From contig CAJOIF010000011.1 of assembly GCA_905234765.1 (NCBI GenBank), forward strand, positions 14,045 to 78,044: DNA of 64,000 bases. Direction: 5' to 3'. The translations under genes were made by a program, and so were the position numbers. Below the pieces are notes generated by a model. It was not told the DNA's origin. It ran no database searches and saw only the letters and a program-made list of their open reading frames with translations. The stretch comes from an uncultured Bacteroidales bacterium. GTDB taxonomy: Bacteria > Bacteroidota > Bacteroidia > Bacteroidales > F082. This document shows, in pieces, positions 50,817 through 59,897 of the stretch; position 1 is the stretch's first letter; each line of letters opens with the position of its first letter.

Positions 50817-52862
50817 TTAACGAGCCACTGAGAAAGTGCGGTTCAGCATGGAACCATCGTTGGCATAGATGCGAACGACATAGAGTCCGTTGCCGAGGCT
50901 TTCGGTGTTGACCTGAGCCTTATTGCCATTGACTTCCTGTATCATCACGCGCTGACCTACCGTATTGTAAACTTCAACACTGGTCATGCCTTCAGCCTCA
51001 ATGTTCAGCACGCTTGAAGTCGGGTTAGGATAGAGCTTCAGGCTTTGCTCGAGTTCGTTGACGCCTTCCATCCAAGTCTGGAACGTCGTCTCTTCACCGT
51101 AATAAGTCTCGCCATTGACGATGGCGTATGCTCTCACCATGTAGATGCTCGACATCTCAAGGTCGTCGGTATAACCAAGGATGTTTTGGAATTCGTTGAA
51201 GTTGCCAACGATGATCATGGGTTCCGAGCTGGTCACCTTGCGGCATTCAAAGCCCACCTGGTCGGGATAGCCTTCAATGGTCATATGAGCCATAAAATCA
51301 GCATGGGTGTATGTCACATTGCCGACTTCGGTCTCACTAATCTCCACTTGAGGCTGCGGGCCTCTGATGGAAATCAGATGGGATGCCTCATCCTCAAACT
51401 GGCCATCGTCCTCATCGCCAAAGAGCACATTGCCCTGGCTGTCCTTCACGATGTAATAGCCGTGACCGTATGAGCAGCAGATGCCGTTACCCATTTGGTC
51501 ATAAATAGTAAACCTCACGCATTCATCGGCAGGCACGGTGACATGCTCGATATGAAGTTGGGTTCCCGTGCCAGCAGCCAGCATGGTGTAAGGACCTCCA
51601 GAGCCCAACACTGTACCATCAGGCGTGGTAAACTCCCAAGTGATATGGTTACCAAACTTGTCTTGCATAATTTCAACTCTCAGCTCTTCTTCTTCACCTT
51701 CAATCTCAACTTCAGCCCATTCAATGCAGGCGACCGAACTAGTTGCTTGTTTGTCCATGGGTTCGCCATTGGCTTCAGTAAGAGCAACATGGAGGGGATA
51801 AGTGCCAAAAGGAACTTCCACAACAGCCAGAATCTTAACTACTGCATACTGGGGGAGTTCGCCTTCCCAGTTGATGGTTTGGGCCTCTCCTTCCAGTTCA
51901 ACCTGAAGGGTCATGGAAGTCAAAGTCTCCGTACCGATGTTTTGAATGTTCAACTCAATGTCTTTGGTATGAGTGCAGGTAGCACCACCAACTTGGCTGA
52001 TACCAGCGATGATGGGATAGATGGGCTCATCAACACCCTGCACCAGATCAAGCTCACAACCTGTCAGAATAGGACGATAGGCACTGCCTTGTTGACGTTC
52101 GGCGACCCAAGCAAGGAAGAAGATATTGTCGAGATCGACATCCACACCGTTGGGTGAACCAATGTTTTCCGGGATTTGATACTCGTATGTGCGAGTAATC
52201 AGTGTACCTTGTGTAGTTGGGCTGATAGGATCACCCCAGGCACTCTCGCTGACGACATCGCGGAGGATGTGCATGTGCACATATTGGCCATTTAGCCATT
52301 GCGAGGGATTGTAGTTGCCATAGTCGGCCTGCGAGCCGAGGATGCTATCTTGCAACATGGCTACAGTCAGATAGTTCTCATCAACCGTGCTGTTGCCCGT
52401 ATAGTACACCTCAACAGTGATGACGGCGATACGAGTCTCAGGATTGAGAACCACCATACCGCCAATGTTGCATTCCGAGGCTTGGTTCATTTGATTGTTT
52501 GCCTGATTGCCCCATTGGCCTCTATCGACGCCGTTACTGGTAGAACGGTTCACGACACCTGTAGGATAGCCGCTGATGCTGAAACCGCCATGGATAGTAT
52601 TACCATCTTGGGTAATCATGTTGGGATACGATGTTTGGGCATAGCCACCTGCATGGATATTGATAGCCCATAGTCTGCCTGGATGGGCTGCCATAAGCTC
52701 ATTGGCGATACGGTGTCCGTCAGTGCAATAGCCACAGCCACGACCCGTGAACTCTTCAAGAATGACATTCCTGTTGGCAGGCTCTGTAGAAACATACTGT
52801 TGGGCCTTCAGCGAGAATGAGAAAGCCAAAACAGTCATAAGGAGAAGCGTAATTTTCTTCAT
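50817..52862 (-). CDS. Omp28-like secreted thioredoxin-fold protein with T9SS tail
   Basis: 681 residues from the ATG at 52860-52862, which gives signal peptide MKKITLLLMTVLAF ending LKAQ; a longer in-frame start at 52970 was rejected. The N-terminal region (EEFTGRGCGYCTDGHRIANEL, Cys43-x-x-Cys46) is the thioredoxin-like start of Omp28-type proteins. Then come beta domains, including one resembling a CUB or proprotein-convertase-type sandwich (FGNHITWEF ... DQMGNGICCSYGHG), and a T9SS sorting domain (LKLYPNPTSSVLNIEAEG ... GNGLYVVRI). Likely exported and surface-bound. The redox role of the CGYC pair is inferred. Confidence 0.83.
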   Translation of the reverse strand: MKKITLLLMTVLAFSFSLKAQQYVSTEPANRNVILEEFTGRGCGYCTDGHRIANELMAAHPGRLWAINIHAGGYAQTSYPNMITQDGNTIHGGFSISGYPTGVVNRSTSNGVDRGQWGNQANNQMNQASECNIGGMVVLNPETRIAVITVEVYYTGNSTVDENYLTVAMLQDSILGSQADYGNYNPSQWLNGQYVHMHILRDVVSESAWGDPISPTTQGTLITRTYEYQIPENIGSPNGVDVDLDNIFFLAWVAERQQGSAYRPILTGCELDLVQGVDEPIYPIIAGISQVGGATCTHTKDIELNIQNIGTETLTSMTLQVELEGEAQTINWEGELPQYAVVKILAVVEVPFGTYPLHVALTEANGEPMDKQATSSVACIEWAEVEIEGEEEELRVEIMQDKFGNHITWEFTTPDGTVLGSGGPYTMLAAGTGTQLHIEHVTVPADECVRFTIYDQMGNGICCSYGHGYYIVKDSQGNVLFGDEDDGQFEDEASHLISIRGPQPQVEISETEVGNVTYTHADFMAHMTIEGYPDQVGFECRKVTSSEPMIIVGNFNEFQNILGYTDDLEMSSIYMVRAYAIVNGETYYGEETTFQTWMEGVNELEQSLKLYPNPTSSVLNIEAEGMTSVEVYNTVGQRVMIQEVNGNKAQVNTESLGNGLYVVRIYANDGSMLNRTFSVAR

Positions 52863-52897
52863 TTTGATATTATTTAGTGAATGATGATTTGAGACCA

Positions 52898-52905
52898 CAA
52901 AAATA
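52898..52905 (-). promoter_or_regulatory. -7 promoter element for the Omp28-like gene
   Basis: The minus strand reads TATTTTTG, 35 bp before the start at 52862. Confidence 0.55.
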
Positions 52906-52913
52906 CACATTAA

Positions 52914-52947
52914 TAAAAAATGCGCCACTGTTGTGGCGCATTTTTTT
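52914..52947. terminator. Intrinsic terminator after ilvE
   Basis: ATGCGCCAC (52920-52928), loop TGTT, GTGGCGCAT (52933-52941), flanked by A-run and T-run. Perfect 9-bp stem between ilvE and the Omp28-like gene, both minus strand. Confidence 0.88.
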
Positions 52948-52970
52948 GAAAAAAGCGAATTATTTTCCAC

Positions 52971-53996
52971 TTAGATGCCTTCAATGACGGTAATCCAGCC
53001 GTATTCATCGGGCTCGGTGCCGTATTGGATGCCACGGAGCTTGTTGTACAGCTTCAGGCTCCACGGACCAGGCTTGCCGTCGCCAAACTTGTAGGACTTG
53101 CCGTTTTCGGGGTCGTCGATGCGCGAGATGGGGCTGATGACGGCGGCAGTACCGCAAGCGCCAGCCTCTTCGAAGGTAGCCAGTTCCTCTTCTGCAATGG
53201 GACGACGCTCCACCTTCATGCCGAGGCTCTCTGCAATCTGCATGAGACTCTTGTTGGTGATGGAAGGCAGGATGGAGCTACTCTGAGGCGTGATATAGGT
53301 GTTGTCCTTGATACCGAAGAAGTTGGCAGCACCAGCCTCGTCGATATACTTCTTCTCCTTGGCATCGAGATAGAACTCGCAGGCATACTCACCACCGTGG
53401 CAGGCTTCGACGTGCGGACGCAACGAAGCGGCATAGTTGCCACCGACTTTATACGTACCGGTGCCCAGCGGGGCAGCACGGTCGTACTTGCGCGTGATGA
53501 CGTAGGGGTTGGCCATGAATCCGCCCTTGAAGTAAGGACCGACCGGCGTGGCGAACACGAGGAACAAATACTCGTCAGCAGGTTTCACACCTACGCGGGC
53601 ACCCGTGCCAATCAGCAACGGACGCAGGTAAAGCGAAGCACCCGTCTCGTAAGGCGGAATAAAGTCGGCGTTGAGACGCACTACCTTCTCAATAGCGGCT
53701 TGGAACTTGTCCATCGGGAACTCAGCCATCATGATGCCACGGCTTGAGCTCTGCAAACGCTTGCAATTCTCGTCCATGCGGAAGACGCGCACTTTGCCGT
53801 CCTTGCCGCGAAAAGCCTTCAGACCTTCGAAAGCCTCTTGACCATAGTGCAGGCAGGTGGCAGCCATATGGATGTTGATGGAAGTCTCGGAGCTGATTTC
53901 AAGCTCGCCCCACTGACCGTTGCGATAGTAGCAGCGGACATTGTAATTCGTTGGATAATAACCGAATGTTAAATTTGCCCAATCGATGTTTTGCAT
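52971..53996 (-). CDS. ilvE: Branched-chain amino acid aminotransferase
   Basis: 341 residues. It transfers the amino group between glutamate and the branched-chain 2-oxo acids (last step of Val, Leu and Ile synthesis). Lys183 in GTGTYKVGGNYAASL is the PLP lysine. HYGQEAFEGLKAFRG (near residue 50) and PFAEEGACG-type segment TFEEAGACGTAAVISP are typical of the type-2 BCAT group. The start MQNIDWANL at 53994-53996 is preceded by AT-rich DNA without a perfect promoter match (TAATTTCG is nearest). A terminator follows 24 bp after the stop. Confidence 0.95.
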   Translation of the reverse strand: MQNIDWANLTFGYYPTNYNVRCYYRNGQWGELEISSETSINIHMAATCLHYGQEAFEGLKAFRGKDGKVRVFRMDENCKRLQSSSRGIMMAEFPMDKFQAAIEKVVRLNADFIPPYETGASLYLRPLLIGTGARVGVKPADEYLFLVFATPVGPYFKGGFMANPYVITRKYDRAAPLGTGTYKVGGNYAASLRPHVEACHGGEYACEFYLDAKEKKYIDEAGAANFFGIKDNTYITPQSSSILPSITNKSLMQIAESLGMKVERRPIAEEELATFEEAGACGTAAVISPISRIDDPENGKSYKFGDGKPGPWSLKLYNKLRGIQYGTEPDEYGWITVIEGI

Positions 53997-54092
53997 GATG
54001 TTTTATGTTTTTAGTTGTTAGATTCTGTCGTTTCCGAAAAGTCCACGAAATTACGAATTATTTCTGAACCCTCGACCTTTTTTGTGCAAAAT

Positions 54093-55262
54093 TTAGGAAT
54101 TTAGACACAAAACCGTCTCAAGGTAATGGTTCTCAATGCCGTATTGTTGTTTCAACTCGTTGATTTGTCGGATGATTTCGACCTTGTTCGGTTCTTTTGA
54201 GGTTTCTCTCCCAACGAGCAACACATTCTTCGGCGTGTGCTCCATCTCGATGAACTCCATCACTTGGGTTTTATAACCGAAATACTCCAAAATCAAGGCG
54301 CGAATGGTATCTGTGATCATCACAGCCTGACGTTCGAGGAAAATGCCGTAGCGCGTGATGGCATCGTAACGACCCGAGCGTTCCATTTCCTGCCGGATTT
54401 GCTTGTGGCAGCATGGAGCACAGACAATCAACTCCGCACCTGCCTTGATGCCCGAGGCGATGGCATCGTCGGTGGCCGTGTTACAAGCATGAAGGGCGAT
54501 CAGCACGTCCAGCTTTTCGGGATGATACGCCTCGATGCTACTCTCCACAAACTCCAAGCCCCTCAAGCCCGACGACTTGATGATCTCATTGATTTTCAGC
54601 ACCAAGTCTGGACGGATTTCCACGCCTTTGATGTCGACCTCCAAGTTCATCCGCTGCGTCAGCAGTTCGTGCAGGGCAAAGGTAAGATACCCCTTCCCTG
54701 CCCCCATGTCGGCGATATGCACCGTGCCCTCAAACTTGATCGGCTTGATGAGGCTTTCCACAATTTCGGCGTACTTGTAAATCTGCTTGAACTTGTGCTG
54801 CATGTCAGCGGTAATCTTGCCCTCACGTGTGGTCAAGCCGAGCTGGTACCACCACGGATTGGCCGGATTGATAAGGCGGGCTTTTTGCTTGTCATGTTCA
54901 AGGTTCTGCACACGAAACTCCTGCACCTTTTTCGTCTGAATCGTTGCCTTACCTTTGCTGGAAACGAGCAAAGTGACATCTTCGCTCACAGTAAACAGCA
55001 CGGCGTTAAGGAAACGTGTTGGAAGCATTTCTTTCAGAATGTCAAGCATTTGCGCAGCATCGTAGTTCTTCACCTCGTCGCGACGCTCATAGTGGTAGGT
55101 GAAGGCAAACAGGCGTTTCTCCTTAATCAAAACGGGCTTCACATAGATGTTGTGCAACTCGTCGTGTTTATCGGCGGGTTTGCTCAGCGTCATCTTCACC
55201 AAGGTGCTTTGCTCAGCGGACTCGGATACCCAATTCAAGAATTTTTCAAGGTTCTCAGCCAT
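54093..55262 (-). CDS. SAM-dependent methyltransferase (class I, unknown substrate)
   Basis: 389 residues from the ATG at 55260-55262; the longer frame from 55478 would overlap the Ogt-like gene. An N-terminal domain (about 1-165) precedes a Rossmann methyltransferase domain with motif I ADMGAGKGYLTFALHE (near 183), VEIRPDL, and IALHACNTATDDAI in the motif IV region, then CAPCCHKQIRQ. The LHACxTATD and CCHKQ signatures are shared by Methyltransf_32-type enzymes of Bacteroidetes. The target (possibly RNA) is not known. A promoter at 55278-55285 lies 16 bp upstream, in the gap to the Ogt-like gene, so the two are not simply one message. Confidence 0.8.
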   Translation of the reverse strand: MAENLEKFLNWVSESAEQSTLVKMTLSKPADKHDELHNIYVKPVLIKEKRLFAFTYHYERRDEVKNYDAAQMLDILKEMLPTRFLNAVLFTVSEDVTLLVSSKGKATIQTKKVQEFRVQNLEHDKQKARLINPANPWWYQLGLTTREGKITADMQHKFKQIYKYAEIVESLIKPIKFEGTVHIADMGAGKGYLTFALHELLTQRMNLEVDIKGVEIRPDLVLKINEIIKSSGLRGLEFVESSIEAYHPEKLDVLIALHACNTATDDAIASGIKAGAELIVCAPCCHKQIRQEMERSGRYDAITRYGIFLERQAVMITDTIRALILEYFGYKTQVMEFIEMEHTPKNVLLVGRETSKEPNKVEIIRQINELKQQYGIENHYLETVLCLNS

Positions 55263-55277
55263 AGATGAAATTTTTGG

Positions 55278-55285
55278 CAAAGGTA
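55278..55285 (-). promoter_or_regulatory. -7 promoter element for the methyltransferase gene
   Basis: The minus strand reads TACCTTTG then C, 15 bp before the start at 55262. Confidence 0.55.
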
Positions 55286-55293
55286 GAAAATAT

Positions 55294-55770
55294 TCATTTC
55301 CGCTCCAACTCCAGCAGCCATCGTTTCCGCTCCAATCCACCTCCATAGCCCGTGAGCGAACCATCGGCACCGATGACACGGTGACATGGGAGGATGATGC
55401 CGATGGGATTGCGTCCCACTGCCCCACCAACGGCTTGCGCCGACATTGTTGGAGAAATGCGTCGGGCAACGTCGCCATAAGATACTGTTTTCCCGTAAGG
55501 TATGGTCAGAAGGATGTCCCAAACCTTCATTTGGAACGGCGTTCCCTTTGGCGCAAGTGGCGGTGTAAAGTCTGGCCTTTTGCCTGCAAAATACAAGTCG
55601 AGCCAATGGCAGGTTTCGTCGAAAACAGGCAACACTGACGTTGCGGACCTCTCGTCCGCAAGACAAGATTCAGACTGAGTCCTGTCAAAGCCCAAGGCAG
55701 TGAGTGATGTGCCATCGGAGGCCATCGTCATACCGCCAAGGGGCGAGTCATAATGTGCTATAAAACACAT
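55294..55770 (-). CDS. Methylated-DNA-protein-cysteine methyltransferase (Ogt/AGT)
   Basis: 158 residues. It repairs O6-alkylguanine by moving the alkyl group to its own cysteine. The active site PCHRVIG has Cys129. FQMKVWDILLTIPYGKTVSYGDVA (about 79-102) is the DNA-binding helix-turn-helix, with the arginine finger-containing region GRNPIGIILP. It is a compact form without the Ada regulatory domain. It lies 2 bp after the M28 peptidase stop on the same strand, so it may be transcribed from the peptidase promoter. Assignment is firm. Confidence 0.93.
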   Translation of the reverse strand: MCFIAHYDSPLGGMTMASDGTSLTALGFDRTQSESCLADERSATSVLPVFDETCHWLDLYFAGKRPDFTPPLAPKGTPFQMKVWDILLTIPYGKTVSYGDVARRISPTMSAQAVGGAVGRNPIGIILPCHRVIGADGSLTGYGGGLERKRWLLELERK

Positions 55771-55772
55771 AT

Positions 55773-57617
55773 TTATTGCACTACAATCTTAGCAATCAGT
55801 TCTTTGCTTTCGTTTTTGGCTTTCAGGAAATACATTCCCTTTTGGCATTGACCGAGGTCGAGGGCTGCACGGCCTTCCATGCGGCATTCATAGACTTTGC
55901 GGCCAGTGATGTCGTAAACTTCCACATCCCATTGGCCTGCGCCAAAGTTGAGGTTGAAGGAGCCGTTGGAGGGATTGGGGTAGACCAATGTGTTGCCGCT
56001 TTCAAACTCATTCACACTTGAAACGCCCTCACCAATCAAAGTCTCTGACGGAGCCTCGCAACCGTCACTGTAAACAGCCATAATGAAATACTCCGCTTCG
56101 GCTCCTACAGTAATCGTATCCATATACTCATAGCCCCAATAACCAAGATGATAAGTGGAATCCGCCCAATCCACCGCTCCAATAACCACATTGTCGCGAT
56201 ACACATCGAATCGCTCTAAATTGCCTGTTGAACCCTCTTCGGGAGATTTCCAATGTAACCAAAGAGGAGATGTATCTTTCCATACAGGTAACTCAATATA
56301 AAAATCTCTCACTGGATTGCATTCTACCACAGGAGTATCACCCATAGGATTGGCAATCTCGGCCAAGCAAGCAATGTTCATCTGGCAATACTGCTGACTC
56401 ATCTCGAAACTCGTTACGCTAGTGCCAATCAAGTCGTTGACGGTATGGATATAAGGGCTATAATGCTGGTAATCCTCAAAGGGATAGATGCCCATATAGC
56501 CGTGATTATTAAAAGAGGTGTGGTCACTGTCGCCCTCGTTGAAGTTGACATGACGGATGGGCAGTTCGGGATAATACACGCTGCCGACATTCATGTAATA
56601 CGTGCCGATAGGTTCCACTGCATTGGGATAGATGCAGTCGATATGGATTTGGTCGCCGTAGAGATAACCGTTCATATCGTTGTTGAAATAACCGATGATG
56701 TCCATACCTTGCTCTTGGCAACGAGCAGCATAGGCTTCGCTACCATAGAGACCCATCTCCTCGCAACCGTAGGCACAATAGATGATGCTGTATTCAAACT
56801 CGTACTGGGTCATAATTCTTGCGCTTTCCAACACGCTGGCAACGCCTGTGGCATTATCGTCGGCACCGGGTGCGGCACCACCACTCATGGCCTGATAGGA
56901 GAACGAGTCGAAATGGCTGCCACAGACAACATATGTGTCGGGATAGAGCGTACCACGCTGGATGCCAATGACATTAGGTGCTGCATTCCCGCTACCCAAC
57001 CAAGTGTTAGCATAGAAAGGCTGCTGTTCAACCTCCAAACCGAGAGCCCGCATACGATCCGCGATCCAATCGGAAGCGGCAAAAGCGTTTTCACTGCTCC
57101 ACAAGCGGTGGCCGTAGTCTTGTAAATGTTGCACAGTAGCCTCAAGCGAATCCATGTTTACCTGGTTCAGCATCTCGCGAATGCGGGGATCCACTTCAGT
57201 CACCACTGGGAAGTCGCGACTCAAACGAGGCAGTGTGGCCTTTTTGTTGAAAATGGCCACGGCACCGTCGTTCTTGTAGGGCATCGCGCCACCTTTGACG
57301 ATAACGTAATCGTCCATCCGCAGCAGAGCCTCGCCCTCCCCGATATATGCCTCTTGCTCTGTTTTGGGGCAATATATCAAGGTATAAACCTCGTTTTCTT
57401 CAAAAGATTGATTGTCTATCAAAACCATCGTATTGACATCAAAGTGTTCCGCCGTGGCGAAGACCTCGGAATCGGTGTAGAAATGCACCGTCAGATTCGG
57501 GTCAGAGAAGTGTTTTTCCAGTTCAGCGCGACCCGAATAGGAAAGCATCACGAAATTGCCAGCCATCGTCACTACGGACATGGCCAACGCGACTAATGTA
57601 AAGAGTAACTTTTTCAT
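55773..57617 (-). CDS. Secreted M28-family metallopeptidase with T9SS tail
   Basis: 614 residues. Signal peptide (about 1-19, ending TMAG), an N-terminal region (about 20-145), then an M28 aminopeptidase domain (about 150-425). Zinc ligands fit the family: CGSHFDSF (His near 233), PGADDNATGV (Asp), YGCEEMGLYGS (Glu-Glu) and later DSDHTSF. A short beta domain (about 440-530) and a T9SS sorting domain (LVYPNPSNGSFNLN ... DITGRKVYECRM ... KGMYFLKAK) follow. It should release amino acids from peptides outside the cell. A promoter lies 46 bp upstream at 57664-57671. Confidence 0.88.
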   Translation of the reverse strand: MKKLLFTLVALAMSVVTMAGNFVMLSYSGRAELEKHFSDPNLTVHFYTDSEVFATAEHFDVNTMVLIDNQSFEENEVYTLIYCPKTEQEAYIGEGEALLRMDDYVIVKGGAMPYKNDGAVAIFNKKATLPRLSRDFPVVTEVDPRIREMLNQVNMDSLEATVQHLQDYGHRLWSSENAFAASDWIADRMRALGLEVEQQPFYANTWLGSGNAAPNVIGIQRGTLYPDTYVVCGSHFDSFSYQAMSGGAAPGADDNATGVASVLESARIMTQYEFEYSIIYCAYGCEEMGLYGSEAYAARCQEQGMDIIGYFNNDMNGYLYGDQIHIDCIYPNAVEPIGTYYMNVGSVYYPELPIRHVNFNEGDSDHTSFNNHGYMGIYPFEDYQHYSPYIHTVNDLIGTSVTSFEMSQQYCQMNIACLAEIANPMGDTPVVECNPVRDFYIELPVWKDTSPLWLHWKSPEEGSTGNLERFDVYRDNVVIGAVDWADSTYHLGYWGYEYMDTITVGAEAEYFIMAVYSDGCEAPSETLIGEGVSSVNEFESGNTLVYPNPSNGSFNLNFGAGQWDVEVYDITGRKVYECRMEGRAALDLGQCQKGMYFLKAKNESKELIAKIVVQ

Positions 57618-57663
57618 ATCATTTATTTCTATTAGATGAGTTTCATACCATCAGAATTAGGTG

Positions 57664-57671
57664 CAAAAATA
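57664..57671 (-). promoter_or_regulatory. -7 promoter element for the M28 peptidase gene
   Basis: The minus strand reads TATTTTTG then C. Confidence 0.55.
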
Positions 57672-57706
57672 GCTGAAAAACAACACACACGCTAATATTT
57701 TTACAA

Positions 57707-58564
57707 TTACTTGAAAATCATGACAAAAATCGTCATGCTTTCGTCGCTCTGTTCGAGGCGAAGATCACCGTGGTGCTTGATCATGATTTGGCGTGAGAGG
57801 CTCAGGCCGATGCCCGTGCCATTGGGTTTCGTGGTGTAGAACGGGACAAAGATCTCATCGATTTGGCGCAGCGGGATGGGCTTGCCGTTGTTGGTCACAC
57901 GGATAATGGTCTGGTCCTCCGAATTGAGGTCGGCGGTGATGCGGATGGAGTTGGCGCCCGCTTGTATTGCGTTCTTGATCAGATTATTGAACACCAGCAT
58001 CATCTGGCCTTCATCGGCGAAGATAAGTAGGTCGACAGCTTTGGCGGTGTAGGTCAAGGTGACACCCTGTTCAGCGGCCTTGACTTTGTTAAGGCGCATC
58101 ACACGCTCCATCAACTCATCGACCATCACTGCCTTGCGGACGGGTGGTGTCATCGAGGTGATACTACGGTATGACTCCACGAAACGAATCAAGTCCTTTG
58201 ACGAGGCAGAGATGGTCTCCAGCCCTTCCTTGACATCCTGGCTTTCGCCTTTCGACAGCGCGTCGCTTAACGAGGCGATAGGGGCGACGGTGTTCATGAT
58301 TTCGTGGGTCATCACGCGGAAGAGCTTGCTTTGTGTGGCTTCCTCATTGACGGCATTGCGTTGTTCGAAGATGCCACGGATGCGGTTCAAGGCACGGTTC
58401 AACGAGGATTTCTCCTGAAAGCGGAAATTCAGCTCACCATCTTCCAAAGCATCCATCATAAAGGACACTTTCTTGGTGTCGTTGCGGCGCACCACATAGC
58501 GTGTCACCACAATGGTCACTACAATTGCCACCAGTATCACCGCTATCCAAAGCCACGTGCTCAT
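57707..58564 (-). CDS. Sensor histidine kinase, short NtrY-like
   Basis: 285 residues. One transmembrane helix (about 3-24), a short HAMP/coiled linker (about 30-75), the dimerisation/phosphoacceptor segment RVMTHEIMNTVAPIASL with H87, and an ATPase domain with the N-box NNLIKNAIQAGA (near 195), G1 and G2 glycine loops (near 235, GTGIGLSLSRQ). No periplasmic sensor domain is present, so the signal is probably intramembrane or cytoplasmic. The start overlaps the response regulator stop by 4 bp, so the two are translated as a pair. Confidence 0.9.
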   Translation of the reverse strand: MSTWLWIAVILVAIVVTIVVTRYVVRRNDTKKVSFMMDALEDGELNFRFQEKSSLNRALNRIRGIFEQRNAVNEEATQSKLFRVMTHEIMNTVAPIASLSDALSKGESQDVKEGLETISASSKDLIRFVESYRSITSMTPPVRKAVMVDELMERVMRLNKVKAAEQGVTLTYTAKAVDLLIFADEGQMMLVFNNLIKNAIQAGANSIRITADLNSEDQTIIRVTNNGKPIPLRQIDEIFVPFYTTKPNGTGIGLSLSRQIMIKHHGDLRLEQSDESMTIFVMIFK

Positions 58565-59892
58565 ATCCCGTACTTTTTCAGGCGGTTGTATAATGTCGGG
58601 CGGCTCATGTTCAGGACTTTGGCCACGAGGGTGAGGTTGCCATTGTATTTCTTCAGGGCCTCGCGAATCATCTTCTCCTCGTAGTCGGCCATCGTGGTTA
58701 CGGTTTCACCCATCAGTTCCGTTTCGCCGATCTTCAAGTCTTCGACGCGAATCTGTTCCGTCTCGGAATAGATGACAGCCTTCTCGATGCAGCCCCTCAG
58801 CTCGCGAATGTTGCCACTCCAGCGGCAGCGCAGCAGGAGTTGCTTAGCCTCATCAGAAAGACACTGCGCCTTGCGGGGATATTCAGCGGCGAACTCCTTG
58901 ACGAAAAGCTCAGCCAGACTGATAATTTCGTCGGGACGTTCGCGCAAAGGCGGCAGGTGCAAGGGCATCATGTTGATGCGATAATACAGGTCTTCGCGGA
59001 AACTACCTACCTTGACCATCGCCTTCAAGTCGCGGTTGGTGGCGCAGATGAGGCGGATGTCGATGGGTACCGTCTTGGTGTCGCCCACCTTGGCGATGCA
59101 ACGGTTTTGCAGCACACGCAACAGTTTGGCCTGCTGGTTCAGTGGCAGATTGCCGATTTCGTCCAAGAAGAGCGTGGTGCCGTTGGCCTGCTCGAACTTG
59201 CCGATATGGTCGGCGTGGGCATCGGTGAAGGCACCCTTGACATGACCGAACATCTCACTTTCAAACAAGGTGTCGGTGATGGCTCCGACATCGACGCTCA
59301 CCATGGGCTTGTCTGCCCGATGCGAGAGACGATGTATCTCGTTGGCCAGCACATCCTTGCCTGTGCCGTTCTCGCCCGTAATCAGGATGGTAGCGTCGGT
59401 GGGTGCCACTTTCTCCACCTCCTTGCGAAGGATTGTCATGGCCTCGCTCTCGCCCCATTGCATGGCGGGAGAAATGTTTGTAGCTTCAGACGGGGCGGTT
59501 TGGCGGTGTTTTTGGCAGGCATCTTCGAGGGTGGCGAGCAGTTTGGTATTGTCCCAAGGCTTCACCACGAAGTCAAAAGCACCGCGTTTCATGCCCTCCA
59601 CTGCCAAGGCAATATCCGCGTAGGCCGTAAACAGCACCACCTCCACATCTGGAAAATGCTTTTTCAGCTCGGAGAGCCAGAAAAGGCCTTCGTTGCCCGT
59701 GTTGATGTCAGTCTCGAAGTTCATGTCAAGCAGCACCGCATCAGGTCTGAAGCGTTGCATGGTTTCCGTCAGCACTTTAGGCGTGGCAATGAGTTCCACC
59801 TCGGCAAAGCGCATGGGCAGCAGGATTTTCAGCGCCGAGCGGATGCCGTCGTTATCGTCGACTACTAGTATTTTGGATTTGAGTTTGGGCAT
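58561..59892 (-). CDS. NtrC-family sigma-54-dependent response regulator
   Basis: 443 residues with three domains. The receiver (about 1-125) has phosphoacceptor Asp56 in VLLDMNFE. The sigma-54 AAA+ domain (about 145-375) has Walker A GENGTGKD, the L1 loop GAFTDA, and Walker B TTLFLDEIGNL. The loop normally reads GAFTGA, but D at the fifth position also occurs in active relatives. A Fis-type helix-turn-helix closes the protein (TLVAKVLNMSRPTLYNRLKKYGI). It binds upstream DNA and activates sigma-54 promoters. It follows the AAA ATPase gene by 5 bp and precedes the histidine kinase with a 4-bp overlap. Confidence 0.93.
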   Translation of the reverse strand: MPKLKSKILVVDDNDGIRSALKILLPMRFAEVELIATPKVLTETMQRFRPDAVLLDMNFETDINTGNEGLFWLSELKKHFPDVEVVLFTAYADIALAVEGMKRGAFDFVVKPWDNTKLLATLEDACQKHRQTAPSEATNISPAMQWGESEAMTILRKEVEKVAPTDATILITGENGTGKDVLANEIHRLSHRADKPMVSVDVGAITDTLFESEMFGHVKGAFTDAHADHIGKFEQANGTTLFLDEIGNLPLNQQAKLLRVLQNRCIAKVGDTKTVPIDIRLICATNRDLKAMVKVGSFREDLYYRINMMPLHLPPLRERPDEIISLAELFVKEFAAEYPRKAQCLSDEAKQLLLRCRWSGNIRELRGCIEKAVIYSETEQIRVEDLKIGETELMGETVTTMADYEEKMIREALKKYNGNLTLVAKVLNMSRPTLYNRLKKYGI

Positions 59893-59897
59893 TATAA

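Noticed and set aside
54237..55268. Long plus-strand ORF (343 aa) opposite the methyltransferase gene
   Set aside because: It lies antisense to a gene with clear SAM-binding motifs, has no recognisable domain and its composition mirrors the sense codons. Treated as a shadow ORF.
59200..59240. GAFTDA loop as evidence that the NtrC-like regulator is inactive
   Set aside because: The Gly-to-Asp change at the fifth position occurs in other working Bacteroidetes regulators, so loss of sigma-54 contact is not implied.
58840..59868. Long plus-strand ORF (342 aa) opposite the NtrC-like gene
   Set aside because: The NtrC motifs on the minus strand are unambiguous; the plus-strand product has no domain signature.
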